64,000 nt of DNA from the NCBI GenBank assembly GCA_965222485.1, contig CBDCUC010000040.1, positions 1,736,001-1,800,000 of the forward strand. Reading direction: 5' to 3'. How positions within the stretch are numbered: position 1 is the stretch's first letter; every line of letters starts with the position of its first letter. This DNA comes from CBDCUC01 sp965222485. Its GTDB lineage: Bacteria; Pseudomonadota; Alphaproteobacteria; Rhizobiales; Hyphomicrobiaceae. The notes under the pieces were generated by a model. That model had not been told where the DNA came from. It did not search any database and saw nothing but the letters and a program-made list of their open reading frames with translations. Made by a program: the position numbers and the translations under genes. Positions 56,206 through 64,000 of the stretch are shown here, one piece after another.

Positions 56206-56411
56206 AGATGGCGGTCTTCGTCATCGAGCTTGGGTCGCGTCGGACGCGGCCCTTGCAGCTTTGGCAAAAACAACAGTGCGATTGCCATGGGCGGTACGAG
56301 GAAGCTCCAGGCGATCCAGAATGAATAGTCCCGGTTCTTGGCGCCAGCCAGAATACCGGCAAGTACCGCCGCGCAGATCGCGGTGATGCCCCAAACGACG
56401 ATGGCGGTCAT
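56199..56411 (-). CDS. Small membrane protein
   Basis: 70 residues: one or two membrane helices (about 4-24 and 29-51), then a basic and acidic polar tail (KLQGPRPTRPKLDDEDRHLY). AGGGAG stands close before the ATG. It overlaps the end of ppdK by 7 bases on the other strand. Function is not known. Confidence 0.75.
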   Translation of the reverse strand: MTAIVVWGITAICAAVLAGILAGAKNRDYSFWIAWSFLVPPMAIALLFLPKLQGPRPTRPKLDDEDRHLY

Positions 56412-56587
56412 TTCTTACTCCCTGCTTCGGTGGCTCTCATTGCATTGCGAGGGTGACGTGGGAATTCAAGCCAAGTGATAGCCCAATGCCTCACAGCCAA
56501 CTTTCATCAGCCTACCGGCGACGTAGCCCGTTTGTGTGATAGCACGTGTGCGGAAACTGTGGCGAAATTAGCGTACAATCGGACTAA

Positions 56588-57454
56588 CTAACGGGCATCG
56601 AAGTCGAGGCCGACGTCCAGAACATGGCTGGAATGGGTGAGTGCACCAACAGATATGAGATCAACACCGGATTCAGCTATTGCACGGATCGTGTCCAGGG
56701 TGACGCCGCCTGAGGCCTCAAGGATCGCACTTCCATCCACGATTGCAACCGCCTCTTTAAGCTGGTCAGGTGTCATGTTGTCGAGCAGTATTGCATCGAC
56801 GGAGCAATCAAGTGCTTCTTGTAATTGGGCAAGCGTATCGACTTCCACTTCAATCTTCACCATGTGCCCACTCCTGGCACGGGCAGCCGATATGGCGTCC
56901 TTGATGTTTTTGGCGGCCGCAATGTGATTGTCTTTGATCAAAATGGCGTCGAACAGACCGGTGCGATGGTTCATGCCGCCACCGCAGCGTACCGCATACT
57001 TGTCGAGCGCGCGCAGGCCCGGCGTTGTTTTGCGCGTATCAACGATTTTGGCTTTGGTGCCTTCGATCGCATCGACAAATGCGCGGGTGTGGGTGGCAAT
57101 ACCGCTCATGTGGCCGAGGAAGTTTAAAGCCACGCGCTCTGCCGTCAAAATTGCGCGGGCATTTCCGGAGATTTCTGCAATCGCAGCGCCCGCTTTAGCG
57201 AGGTCGCCGTCGCCTATGCTCACGTGGAATTTGCACTCAGGATCAAGTTTGCGGAATGCCACTTTCGCCACATCGGTGCCAGACACCGTGCCGGCTTGTC
57301 TTGCAATGATTTTTCCTGATGTGCGTAACGTCGGTGAAACAATTGAATCCGTCGTTATGTCGCCGCCCTGTCCCAGGTCTTCGGCAAATGCCAAATCTAT
57401 TACCTGATGAACGAGGGTTAGTGGCAGGTGTGCGTCAAAGGATTTTCGGGTCAT
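56588..57454 (-). CDS. nadC: Nicotinate-nucleotide pyrophosphorylase (quinolinate phosphoribosyltransferase)
   Basis: 288 residues. The quinolinate phosphoribosyltransferase pattern includes IVDTRKTTPGLRALDKYAVRCGGG and EVEVDTLAQLQEA, with the product-binding LEASGGVTLDTIR. It joins quinolinate to PRPP to make NaMN. The start overlaps the nadB stop by four bases, so nadB and nadC are coupled. Confidence 0.96.
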   Translation of the reverse strand: MTRKSFDAHLPLTLVHQVIDLAFAEDLGQGGDITTDSIVSPTLRTSGKIIARQAGTVSGTDVAKVAFRKLDPECKFHVSIGDGDLAKAGAAIAEISGNARAILTAERVALNFLGHMSGIATHTRAFVDAIEGTKAKIVDTRKTTPGLRALDKYAVRCGGGMNHRTGLFDAILIKDNHIAAAKNIKDAISAARARSGHMVKIEVEVDTLAQLQEALDCSVDAILLDNMTPDQLKEAVAIVDGSAILEASGGVTLDTIRAIAESGVDLISVGALTHSSHVLDVGLDFDAR

Positions 57455-59169
57455 GTCAGTGCAGGTGCCAGATTTTCCGTTTCGTGTTTCTGAAGCGCGC
57501 TATCGCTGCGGACTCGTTGGTCAAATGCATCGTTGATGTCTGACAGTTCTAGCCAGCGGGAAAGTGCGGGTGTTTGCTGATGATTGGTTGTGGCGTCCGA
57601 GCGATAGTGGGCGCCAACGCTGTCCTCGCGCAACAACGCCGCGGTGGCAATGGTTCTTGCCGCTAGCGCCATGTTTGCGAGGGCTGGATTGTGATAAGAT
57701 TTGTTTTCAATGCCGCGAAGTTTCTCAATGGCTTCGCATAACCCTTCGGCGTTGCGGATAACACCGACATGCCGCGACATCAACGATCGAATTGTTTGCG
57801 CGGCGCGTTGGTCGGCCTCCGCGGTTTTGTTTGGCATTGGTGACGATGTTGCACACCAATCAATTTCCGGGTGCCTGTTTTCCGATTCATGCTGTGAATG
57901 TGGTTTGGTAACGATAGACTTTATGTCCGATGCGGCGCGGTGGGCAAAAACAACGGCTTCGAGAAGTGAGTTGGATGCAAGGCGGTTGGCACCGTGCAGT
58001 CCAGTTGCGGCAGCTTCACCAATGGCCCACAAGCCCTTGACGGTGGTGCGCGCATCGATGTTTGTCGCAATGCCGCCCATATGGTAATGGGCGACCGGTG
58101 TGATCGGCAGGAGTTCGGTGCGCGGATCGAGGCCTGCGCGGCGGCAATGTGCCCAGGCGGTTGGAAAGCGCTCGGGGAATTTCGCACCAATTGAGTGGCG
58201 GCAGTCGAGATATGCGCCGCGATCGTTTTCGATTTCGTTGAAGACGGCTTGGGCGACGACATCTCTGGGTGCCAACTCAGCATCGGGATGCAGCTCTAAG
58301 AGGAAGCGAGTGCCATCGCGGTTTACGAGCGTTGCACCTTCGCCGCGCAGCGCTTCGCTTAGAAGCGGTGCGGGGTCGGCGTCGACGTCGAGTGCGGTTG
58401 GATGGAATTGGACGAATTCAGTGTCGCGAAGGGCGGCGCCTGCACGTGCGGCAAAGGCGAGCGCCTGACCGCGGGCGTAAATCGGGTTTGTGGTGTCAGC
58501 AAACAGAGCGCCGCTGCCGCCGGTTGCAATGACGATGGCATCGGCAGAAAGCCGCCCGCGGGTTTTTGATCCATCATGCTCTTCAGCCGTCACGTCGATG
58601 CCGGTAACGCGTCCATTATCGATCGCGATGCCGTCGGCACTTATTCCTTCTTGAATGTGAATGTGCGGGCTGTCGCGAACCGCTGACAGAATCGCAGCCA
58701 TGATTGCCGCGCCGGCCTGGTCACCAGTGACACGTACGACGCGCCCGGTGGTATGGGCCGCCTCCTTCGACAGGACGAAGTGGCCATCAAGGTCGCGGTC
58801 AAAGGGCACGCCATATCGTAACAGGTCGCGAATGCGCGCAGGGGCTTCTTGTGCGACCTGGCGTGCAACCTCAGGGTCGACAAGGCCCGCGCCGGCAGCA
58901 ATTGTATCGAGGGCATGCTGTTCGGTGGTGTCTCCTTCGCCAATGGCGGCGGCAATGCCGCCCTGAGCCCAGCCGCTCGCGGCGCCGTGCCCGAGGGATG
59001 CGGGAGAAATCACCGTGACCGGGAGGGGGGCGAGCTTCAACGCCGTGAACAGGCCGGCAAGGCCGGCACCAACAATGACGATACGACCTTCTGTCTGGTT
59101 GAGCTTCTGCGCGCGCCAGAACGGATCTGGCCCTTTTGCAACATCAACGACTGGTGTCATTTTTGTCAT
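57451..59169 (-). CDS. nadB: L-aspartate oxidase
   Basis: 572 residues. FAD-binding motif IVIVGAGLAGLFTALKL at the N-terminus after a short lead; the succinate-dehydrogenase-like flavoprotein core (HTTGRVVRVTGDQAG, QFHPTALD, YHMGGIATN) and LHGANRLASNSLLEA are present. It oxidises aspartate to iminoaspartate, the first step of NAD synthesis. The stop overlaps the nadC start. Confidence 0.95.
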   Translation of the reverse strand: MTKMTPVVDVAKGPDPFWRAQKLNQTEGRIVIVGAGLAGLFTALKLAPLPVTVISPASLGHGAASGWAQGGIAAAIGEGDTTEQHALDTIAAGAGLVDPEVARQVAQEAPARIRDLLRYGVPFDRDLDGHFVLSKEAAHTTGRVVRVTGDQAGAAIMAAILSAVRDSPHIHIQEGISADGIAIDNGRVTGIDVTAEEHDGSKTRGRLSADAIVIATGGSGALFADTTNPIYARGQALAFAARAGAALRDTEFVQFHPTALDVDADPAPLLSEALRGEGATLVNRDGTRFLLELHPDAELAPRDVVAQAVFNEIENDRGAYLDCRHSIGAKFPERFPTAWAHCRRAGLDPRTELLPITPVAHYHMGGIATNIDARTTVKGLWAIGEAAATGLHGANRLASNSLLEAVVFAHRAASDIKSIVTKPHSQHESENRHPEIDWCATSSPMPNKTAEADQRAAQTIRSLMSRHVGVIRNAEGLCEAIEKLRGIENKSYHNPALANMALAARTIATAALLREDSVGAHYRSDATTNHQQTPALSRWLELSDINDAFDQRVRSDSALQKHETENLAPALT

Positions 59170-59217
59170 AGGTATTGTTGGTGCAGCCTCCCCAGAAGGT
59201 CCTCACTTCTTTGCACA

Positions 59218-60285
59218 TCAATTTGTAAGGTTGACCATGCGCTCGACAGCGCGTCGTGCGCGATCAGCGACACGGGGGTCGACTGTGACCTCATGAGTCA
59301 TGGTCAACAAGCTGTCGAGAATTTTCTCGAGGCTGATGCGCTTCATGTGCGGACACAGATTACAAGGGCGTACGAACTCAACATCGGAGACTTCCGCGGC
59401 AACATTGGAGCTCATCGAACACTCGGTTACCAGCACAACTTTCTCCGGCCGGTTGTCCTTCACCCATTTGATCATGCCCGATGTGGAGCCGGTGAAATCA
59501 GCGGCGTCGATCACGTCAGGTGGGCACTCGGGATGTGCAATGATCTTGATGCCGGGGTCATCGCCACGCAGAGTATTGAGTTCTTCTGCCGTGAACCGCT
59601 TGTGGACTTCACAGTGACCTTTCCAAGCGATGATCTCAACATCAGTTTGCGATGCGACATACTTGGACAAGTACTCGTCGGGAATGAGCAGGACGCGCGG
59701 CGCGCCGAGGCTCTCCACAATCTGCACGGCGTTGGCAGACGTGCAGCAGATGTCGCATTCCGCTTTAACGGCGGCAGAGGTGTTGACGTACGTGACGATC
59801 GGCACGCCCGGATAGGCCTGGCGCAAACGGCGTACGTCTGCGGCTGTGATGGATGATGCCAGAGAGCAACCGGCTTCCAAATCCGGGATCAAAACGGTTT
59901 TGTCCGGGCTCAAGAGCTTGGATGTCTCAGCCATGAAGTGGACACCGGCCTGCACAATCACTTCGGCATCGGTGCGTGCAGCTTCTTTTGCCAGGGCGAG
60001 GCTGTCACCCTGAAAATCGCCTACGCAATGGAAAATCTCTGGCGTCATGTAGTTGTGCGCCAAGATGACTGCGTTACGTTCTTTCTTGAGTTCGTTGATA
60101 GCCTTGATGAGTGGCGCGTAGTGCGGCCATTCCATAGGCGTTACGACTGATTTGACCTTTTCATACATGGGCGCCATTTCTGCCGCGACCTCCGGTGTGT
60201 ACGAGAGGTCGGGCCGCGCGATGTCAGGCCAACGCGGTTTGCGCGTCGTATCAATGATTTCGGCTCGCGGGGCAATGGATGCCAT
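59218..60285 (-). CDS. nadA: Quinolinate synthase A
   Basis: 355 residues. The three iron-sulfur cysteines appear in [21 protein letters not shown] and [12 protein letters not shown]; the N-terminus has [14 protein letters not shown]. It condenses iminoaspartate with dihydroxyacetone phosphate to quinolinate. It is first of nadA-nadB-nadC, 48 bases before nadB, and two near-identical pseudo-palindromes lie upstream. Confidence 0.96.
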   Translation of the reverse strand: MASIAPRAEIIDTTRKPRWPDIARPDLSYTPEVAAEMAPMYEKVKSVVTPMEWPHYAPLIKAINELKKERNAVILAHNYMTPEIFHCVGDFQGDSLALAKEAARTDAEVIVQAGVHFMAETSKLLSPDKTVLIPDLEAGCSLASSITAADVRRLRQAYPGVPIVTYVNTSAAVKAECDICCTSANAVQIVESLGAPRVLLIPDEYLSKYVASQTDVEIIAWKGHCEVHKRFTAEELNTLRGDDPGIKIIAHPECPPDVIDAADFTGSTSGMIKWVKDNRPEKVVLVTECSMSSNVAAEVSDVEFVRPCNLCPHMKRISLEKILDSLLTMTHEVTVDPRVADRARRAVERMVNLTN

Positions 60286-60388
60286 GTGTGCGTTCTCCTA
60301 TGGGTATTAAGCAGACGTCTGCCAAACTGCGCGTCGGTGGTCTCCGGTTCCATCCAGACTTGTTACTGTTCAAGTCGCGTCAGCCATC

Positions 60389-60412
60389 TATTACACTCAA
60401 ACTGAGCATAAC
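60389..60412. promoter_or_regulatory. Pseudo-palindromic operator 1 upstream of nadA
   Basis: A 24-base site with half-sites ACTC and GAGC around a 4-base centre (AAAC/T) flanked by TATTA and CATAAC. It starts 104 bases before the nadA start. It matches the site at 60616-60639 at 19 of 24 positions. The likely binder is the NrtR-like regulator (inference); NrtR is known in several bacteria to control nad genes. Confidence 0.7.
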
Positions 60413-60615
60413 TAGCTGATGGCTTTACGGCGAGTGAGTGTCGATCTCCTCCCAATAGATGGATGCAATTGGCTTAGGTGCAGAAGATAATCGCGCAACA
60501 ACCCAAGTCCGTTTTGGTTTGTCGTGCCCGCCGCAAGCGGCTAGCGCGTGGAATCTTCTTTCTGTTTCAGATATTTATCGCCTATTGTTGCGGCCATCTT
60601 GTGGCATACTGCAAG

Positions 60616-60639
60616 TATTATACTCGAATAGAGCATAGC
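60616..60639. promoter_or_regulatory. Pseudo-palindromic operator 2 upstream of nadA
   Basis: Second copy, with TATTAT, ACTC, then GAAT and AGAGCATAGC. It lies 331 bases upstream of the nadA start and 227 bases beyond site 1, a distance allowing looping between two bound dimers. The distance to the nearest other gene start is large, so it probably serves nadA. Confidence 0.65.
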
Positions 60640-60955
60640 TGGTGTGTAGCTAATATAGGCGTTCCTACTCGATTTTACCAGTTTCAAGACCGTCCATCGG
60701 GCAGATGTGTGAGTTTGACCGCGATGACCGCCGCGACTGCCGGCCTGAACATGGATAGATCATGTGCAGGAATTGGATGCTGCATACGCGCGGCCTGCAG
60801 GCGTCGTCCGGACCACGCGGACATTGGGTCTCATCCGTGACGCGTAAAAAACTAGGGGGTGGATGTCTGCTCGTACAATAACGACGCAGCAAGCCGGTAC
60901 CCGGGAGTATTCATGCGGGGGGAATTATGCGCCTATGCGCAAGACCCAACCCGCA

Positions 60956-62017
60956 CTAGGCGCGACCTGGTTTGACACGGACACCGGGTGCAGGGCGCTC
61001 CATAAGAACCTCGCGCCGGAATCTGAATAGTTTTGCCGGGCGTCCACCTGTTCGTGTTTTCATTTCGCCGGTCGGTTCAACCAAGCCGGCACTTTCCACT
61101 AGCCGTCTAAAGTTCTGTTTGTGCAGGTGGGGCCCGAGAATGGCTTCCACGGTTTTTTGCATTTCAAACAGTGTAAATTCGCGCGGCATCAGTTCGAAAA
61201 TGACCGGCCGATATTTTATTTTCGCGCGAACGCGGCCTATTGCGGTGGCCAGCACCCGTCGGTGATCGAATCGCATAGGGATGCCAAAAGTCTGCTTTGA
61301 TTCGCTGTGTTCAGCGCGCGACGATTCGGGTCTATCGCGATAGACCTCGGCAACCAGTCCTGCCTCGTAAAGCAGCTCATAGCGCTCCAGGACCTTTTCC
61401 TCATCCCAGGTTGCCCCGTCGAGTCCAAAGCAGATGCGAATTCGCTGATGGCGATCAAGCGGCCGCGACGGGTTGGTGTGCGTGGATGTGGCGTCAGCCC
61501 AATTGCGCAGTGCGGGTTCAAGCTCTTCGCTGAGAATTGTGGGCCGGCCCCGGCGCCAGTCTTCCCAAGGGAAGTAATAATACCAGCTGTGCCAGCCGCC
61601 GGATTGCGCGTCAGAGATTGGATCGGCTTGTGTGAGTGCGAGATAGCCGATTGATACCACGTGGGGATTTTGGTCACCTTGGCGTGCATGGCGGCCACGG
61701 TCGCCGAATGTATACAGCTGTTCGACGTAGCCCAGTTCCAGTCCTGCCTGTTCGCTTACCCAGGAGCGTAGGCCGCGTTCCAGCGTGCGGTGCTCGTAGG
61801 GCGAGAAGGGACCGTATGGCAGGCCATCGGTCGCGCCGCCGCCATCCGCTTCGGATCGGACTGCAAGTACCACCGGTTCGTCATTCGCGACGGCTATTAT
61901 CGCCGCATTGAGCCCAATCTCCACCGCTGCTTTTTGGCGTGGTGGTGACTTATTTGTGGCTAGCGGCAGTTGCCGGGAATGTTCGCCCATATCCCTCAAG
62001 TACGCCTCTGCTGTCAT
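60956..62017 (-). CDS. nrtR: NrtR-like transcriptional regulator of NAD metabolism
   Basis: 353 residues. The N-terminal half resembles a Nudix domain (VEIGLNAAIIAVANDEPVVL, HVVSIGYLALTQ) without a convincing catalytic Nudix box, so it probably senses ADP-ribose or a similar ligand. The C-terminal half has a winged-helix domain ending FRRLVESAGLVEPTG and GRPAKLFRFRRE. That pair is characteristic of NrtR, a repressor of NAD genes. AGGGAG stands just before the ATG at 62017. Next to nadABC it is the natural candidate for binding the two operators. Confidence 0.85.
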   Translation of the reverse strand: MTAEAYLRDMGEHSRQLPLATNKSPPRQKAAVEIGLNAAIIAVANDEPVVLAVRSEADGGGATDGLPYGPFSPYEHRTLERGLRSWVSEQAGLELGYVEQLYTFGDRGRHARQGDQNPHVVSIGYLALTQADPISDAQSGGWHSWYYYFPWEDWRRGRPTILSEELEPALRNWADATSTHTNPSRPLDRHQRIRICFGLDGATWDEEKVLERYELLYEAGLVAEVYRDRPESSRAEHSESKQTFGIPMRFDHRRVLATAIGRVRAKIKYRPVIFELMPREFTLFEMQKTVEAILGPHLHKQNFRRLVESAGLVEPTGEMKTRTGGRPAKLFRFRREVLMERPAPGVRVKPGRA

Positions 62018-62212
62018 CGATCAGCTCCCTGTTTGGGCATTGTCAGCTAACCGTTGATCATGGCGCTTTTGGGAACAAGTGTTGTACTCCCGTCGGGCAT
62101 TAAGCTGCTGATCCTGCTAACGGTTGGGGTTTTTGCCGCCGATGGCTGATGACGCGATGGATTGTCACGCTTGATCTGACAGCAGCTGGATGAGTTGGGC
62201 CAGTGCTACCGT

Positions 62213-62872
62213 CTAAACCGTCCGCTCGTGCAGTTGGCGAAATCTTGACAAGAATTGGGATTGAGCAATGGATGCCGGCCAAGGCGTTATTGAGCGAAGA
62301 CTGTCGGCAAGTTGGCTCGATATCAGGCTGGGGCGCCCGAAGAACATATCCGCCTCAGCGCTTGTGAAGCCGGCGAGTATGGTCGCCTCATAAAACGCCG
62401 CGATCCGGTCGGCATCTTTGATTTGTTGCGTTACAGCTTCGGGCAAACACGCAGGCAAATCGAAACGCTTATGGATTGCTTCAAGCAGACGGTTTTCGAA
62501 TGCTTTGTAATCAAGACCGATTGCGGTCTTGAAGGGACTTATTAGATCGCCGACGACATACTCCGGCGCATCATGCAGCAAAGCTGCGAGCGACCAGCAC
62601 CGATCCCAACCCGGGTTCAGGTCAGCGGTAATTCTTTCTACGATAAGTACGTGCTGCGCGACAGAGAGTGCGTGGTCACCCGTGGTCTGGCCATTCCAGC
62701 GCGCGACGCGTGCAAGACCGTGTGCGATGTCGCTGATTTCAATGTCTTTGGGTTCGGGATTGAGCAGATCAAGCCGGCGTCCGGAGAGCATTCGCTGCCA
62801 TGCGCGCGGGCTTTGCGACGCTTGGCGGTCTGTCGCGTTGAGCCGCTGCGGTTTAGGTCTCTCTCGTGTCAT
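62213..62872 (-). CDS. HD-domain hydrolase (YfbR-like 5'-nucleotidase type)
   Basis: 219 residues. The HD metal-binding pattern has His in GDHALSVAQHV, the HD pair in LLHDAPEYVVGDL and a later Asp in IKDADRIAAF. YfbR-type proteins hydrolyse 5'-deoxynucleotides (family knowledge). The N-terminal 30 residues are basic and polar. It lies upstream of the NrtR gene on the same strand, and a nucleotide-linked role would suit that, but this is inference. Confidence 0.8.
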   Translation of the reverse strand: MTRERPKPQRLNATDRQASQSPRAWQRMLSGRRLDLLNPEPKDIEISDIAHGLARVARWNGQTTGDHALSVAQHVLIVERITADLNPGWDRCWSLAALLHDAPEYVVGDLISPFKTAIGLDYKAFENRLLEAIHKRFDLPACLPEAVTQQIKDADRIAAFYEATILAGFTSAEADMFFGRPSLISSQLADSLRSITPWPASIAQSQFLSRFRQLHERTV

Positions 62873-62959
62873 TCACGTTTGTCTGTGTGTAGGGCAAAGT
62901 CAGCATGACGCTGTTTTACCAACGATGGTTCGTTTTTGCAGAGTGGGTCGTTTGCGACC

Positions 62960-63595
62960 TTAGTTGGCTGGATTTCGCGATTTGACAAACTGGCGTTGGA
63001 TTTTGGCGCAAGGTGCGTGTCTGTGACAAGCGGTTAGGTGATCGTTGATGAAGCCGCAGGATTGCAAGTATGCGTATGTGGTCGTCGGGCCGACAAACTT
63101 GAAGCCCTCTTGTTTCAGAGCTTTTGATATTCGCTGCGATAGATCGGTGCTGGCGGGCACGTCGGACATCGTGCGAGGCGTATTGATGATGGGCCTGCCA
63201 TCAAGTTGTTCCCAGAGAAAATCGGAGAGCGTCGTTGTTTGTGTGAGCCTCAAATAGGCTTGCGCGTTGCTTACCGTCGCTTCGATCTTCTTGAGGTTGC
63301 GAATGATGTTTGCATCCGCCATCAGGCGTCGGATTGATCTGTCATTGTAACGTGCGATTCGATCAGCTTCGAAGTTGTCGAAGGCCCGGCGGAATGCATC
63401 GCGCTTTCGCAGAATTGTTAGCCACGACAAGCCGGCTTGGAAACCTTCCAAGATGAGTTTTTCGAAAAGTTCCTGCTCTGTCGTTTTGGGTACGCCCCAT
63501 TCCTCGTCGTGATAGCGCGTGTAGAGCGGGTCTTCTATGCCCGGCCAACTGCAGCGCACTAAATTGTCAGTCTTTTTCGTGTTCGCGCGCGTCAC
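62960..63595 (-). CDS. tag: DNA-3-methyladenine glycosylase I
   Basis: 211 residues. RCSWPG near the N-terminus and CGFINDHLTACHRH near the C-terminus supply the Cys and His residues that bind Zn in Tag; between them are YHDEEWG and the core GFQAGLSWLTILRKRDAFRRAF with the active-site region. It excises 3-methyladenine from alkylated DNA. The GTG at 63595 is chosen as start since the ygfZ gene ends at 63630, just upstream, and the open frame continues into it. Confidence 0.9.
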   Translation of the reverse strand: MTRANTKKTDNLVRCSWPGIEDPLYTRYHDEEWGVPKTTEQELFEKLILEGFQAGLSWLTILRKRDAFRRAFDNFEADRIARYNDRSIRRLMADANIIRNLKKIEATVSNAQAYLRLTQTTTLSDFLWEQLDGRPIINTPRTMSDVPASTDLSQRISKALKQEGFKFVGPTTTYAYLQSCGFINDHLTACHRHAPCAKIQRQFVKSRNPAN

Positions 63596-63629
63596 AGCTT
63601 TGGTGCCCTCACGTGACTTTCGTTGGATT

Positions 63630-64000
63630 TTATTCAGGTAAAGTGAAGGTGGCCCAAGGCGGAATTTCGATTTTAAGCGTAGCGCCATCCGATGCTAATG
63701 GCGTGCCAGCGGCAATGGCTTCTGCGGCGCGGTCGAGCCTGATCATTGCGAGTGCGCGTCCTTTCGATGTTGTGCCGAGCTTTCCTATCGTCGCTTCGCC
63801 GGCCATCACTGGTGCGCCGGTGGGGGGAAGCGGACCGGTTGCAGTGACGGGGACGATGCGCTTGCGCACGGTTGTGCGGTGTTGCATTCGGCTCACCACT
63901 TCCTGACCAATGAAACATCCCTTCTTAAAGCACACGCCCGCAAGCTGGTCGAACAAGGCTTCATGGGGGAAAACGTCACCTAGCTCGTAGTCGCGGCCCG
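63630..64000 (-). CDS. ygfZ: Folate-binding protein YgfZ, C-terminal part
   Basis: 3' part (about 123 residues) of a GcvT-fold, folate-binding Fe-S assembly protein; its start lies beyond the window. The signature KGCFIGQEVVSRMQHR is diagnostic of YgfZ. Upstream of it the frame reads GRDYELGDVFPHEALFDQLAG. It is thought to help repair or assemble Fe-S clusters. The stop is 34 bases before the tag start. Confidence 0.92.
   Translation of the reverse strand, partial: GRDYELGDVFPHEALFDQLAGVCFKKGCFIGQEVVSRMQHRTTVRKRIVPVTATGPLPPTGAPVMAGEATIGKLGTTSKGRALAMIRLDRAAEAIAAGTPLASDGATLKIEIPPWATFTLPE

Larger units (their letters stand above)
60286..60955. other. Regulatory region upstream of nadA, 670 bp
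   Basis: Holds two copies of a 24-base pseudo-palindrome (60389-60412 and 60616-60639). The plus-strand open frame at 60478-60840 and minus-strand one at 60665-60892 show no coding features. No RNA gene or riboswitch fold was recognised. Confidence 0.6.

Noticed and set aside
58849..59856. 335-codon plus-strand open frame over nadB and nadA
   Set aside because: Opposite to two clearly recognised enzymes and with no domain pattern.
62084..62105. Possible third nad operator upstream of the NrtR-like gene
   Set aside because: Only part of the half-sites match and the centre is GC-rich; similarity is too weak to call by eye.
1..64000. CRISPR arrays, prophage, insertion sequences, rRNA
   Set aside because: No direct-repeat arrays, transposase or integrase motifs, phage structural genes or rRNA sequence were recognised anywhere in the window.

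Overview
The window looks like chromosome of an alphaproteobacterium of the Hyphomicrobiales, probably Hyphomicrobiaceae-like (inference). The pointers are the RpoH-type sigma factor, the uvrC-pgsA-moaD-moaE block, a TorF-family porin, a formaldehyde-activating-enzyme (Fae) homologue as in methylotrophs, an NrtR-type NAD regulator, and free use of GTG and TTG starts. No phage, insertion sequence, CRISPR array or rRNA was seen. The one RNA gene found is a tRNA-Glu(CTC) with an encoded CCA end.

Layout. 1-1.4 kb: 5' part of an acyl/malonyl-CoA synthetase and a methyltransferase. 1.6-5.75 kb: a persulfide dioxygenase-rhodanese fusion, then a compact beta-oxidation set (SDR 3-hydroxyacyl-CoA dehydrogenase, thiolase, stand-alone enoyl-CoA hydratase). 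5.9-8.4 kb: a minus-strand three-gene operon of a 77-residue peptide with a twin-arginine-like hydrophobic segment, a PqqD/HPr-kinase-like protein and a nucleotidyltransferase. It resembles the tailoring part of a RiPP locus but no RiPP cyclase or protease is present. 8.9-18.8 kb: six electron-transfer genes encoding tetraheme, decaheme and pentaheme c-type cytochromes (19 CXXCH sites), a membrane cytochrome b with two His-x13-His pairs, a membrane-anchored flavin/2Fe-2S reductase and an outer-membrane barrel. A CcmI-like TPR protein follows. Together they suggest an uncharacterised electron route between the quinone pool and the periplasm or cell surface.

20-26 kb: a TadE/G-like protein, a receiver-HATPase protein without a recognisable phospho-accepting His, and a BarA-like hybrid kinase, then the tRNA. 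26-33 kb: a small membrane protein, rluD, rpoH, a cell-wall amidase, moaE, moaD, pgsA. 33-37 kb: uvrC interrupted by a one-base frameshift, and a cyclic-nucleotide-binding patatin lipase. 37-51 kb: mostly envelope and hypothetical genes (secreted proteins, Fae-like protein without the catalytic His, MscS channel, glucosaminidase, pteridine-reductase-like SDR, TorF porin, AIM24 protein, RNase T2).

51-64 kb: an M20 dipeptidase, pyruvate phosphate dikinase, the nadA-nadB-nadC operon preceded by two near-identical pseudo-palindromes, an NrtR-like regulator that probably binds them, an HD hydrolase, tag, and the 3' part of ygfZ. The most distinctive regions are the multiheme cytochrome locus, the peptide/HprK-like operon, the duplicated nad operator and the His-less Fae homologue.
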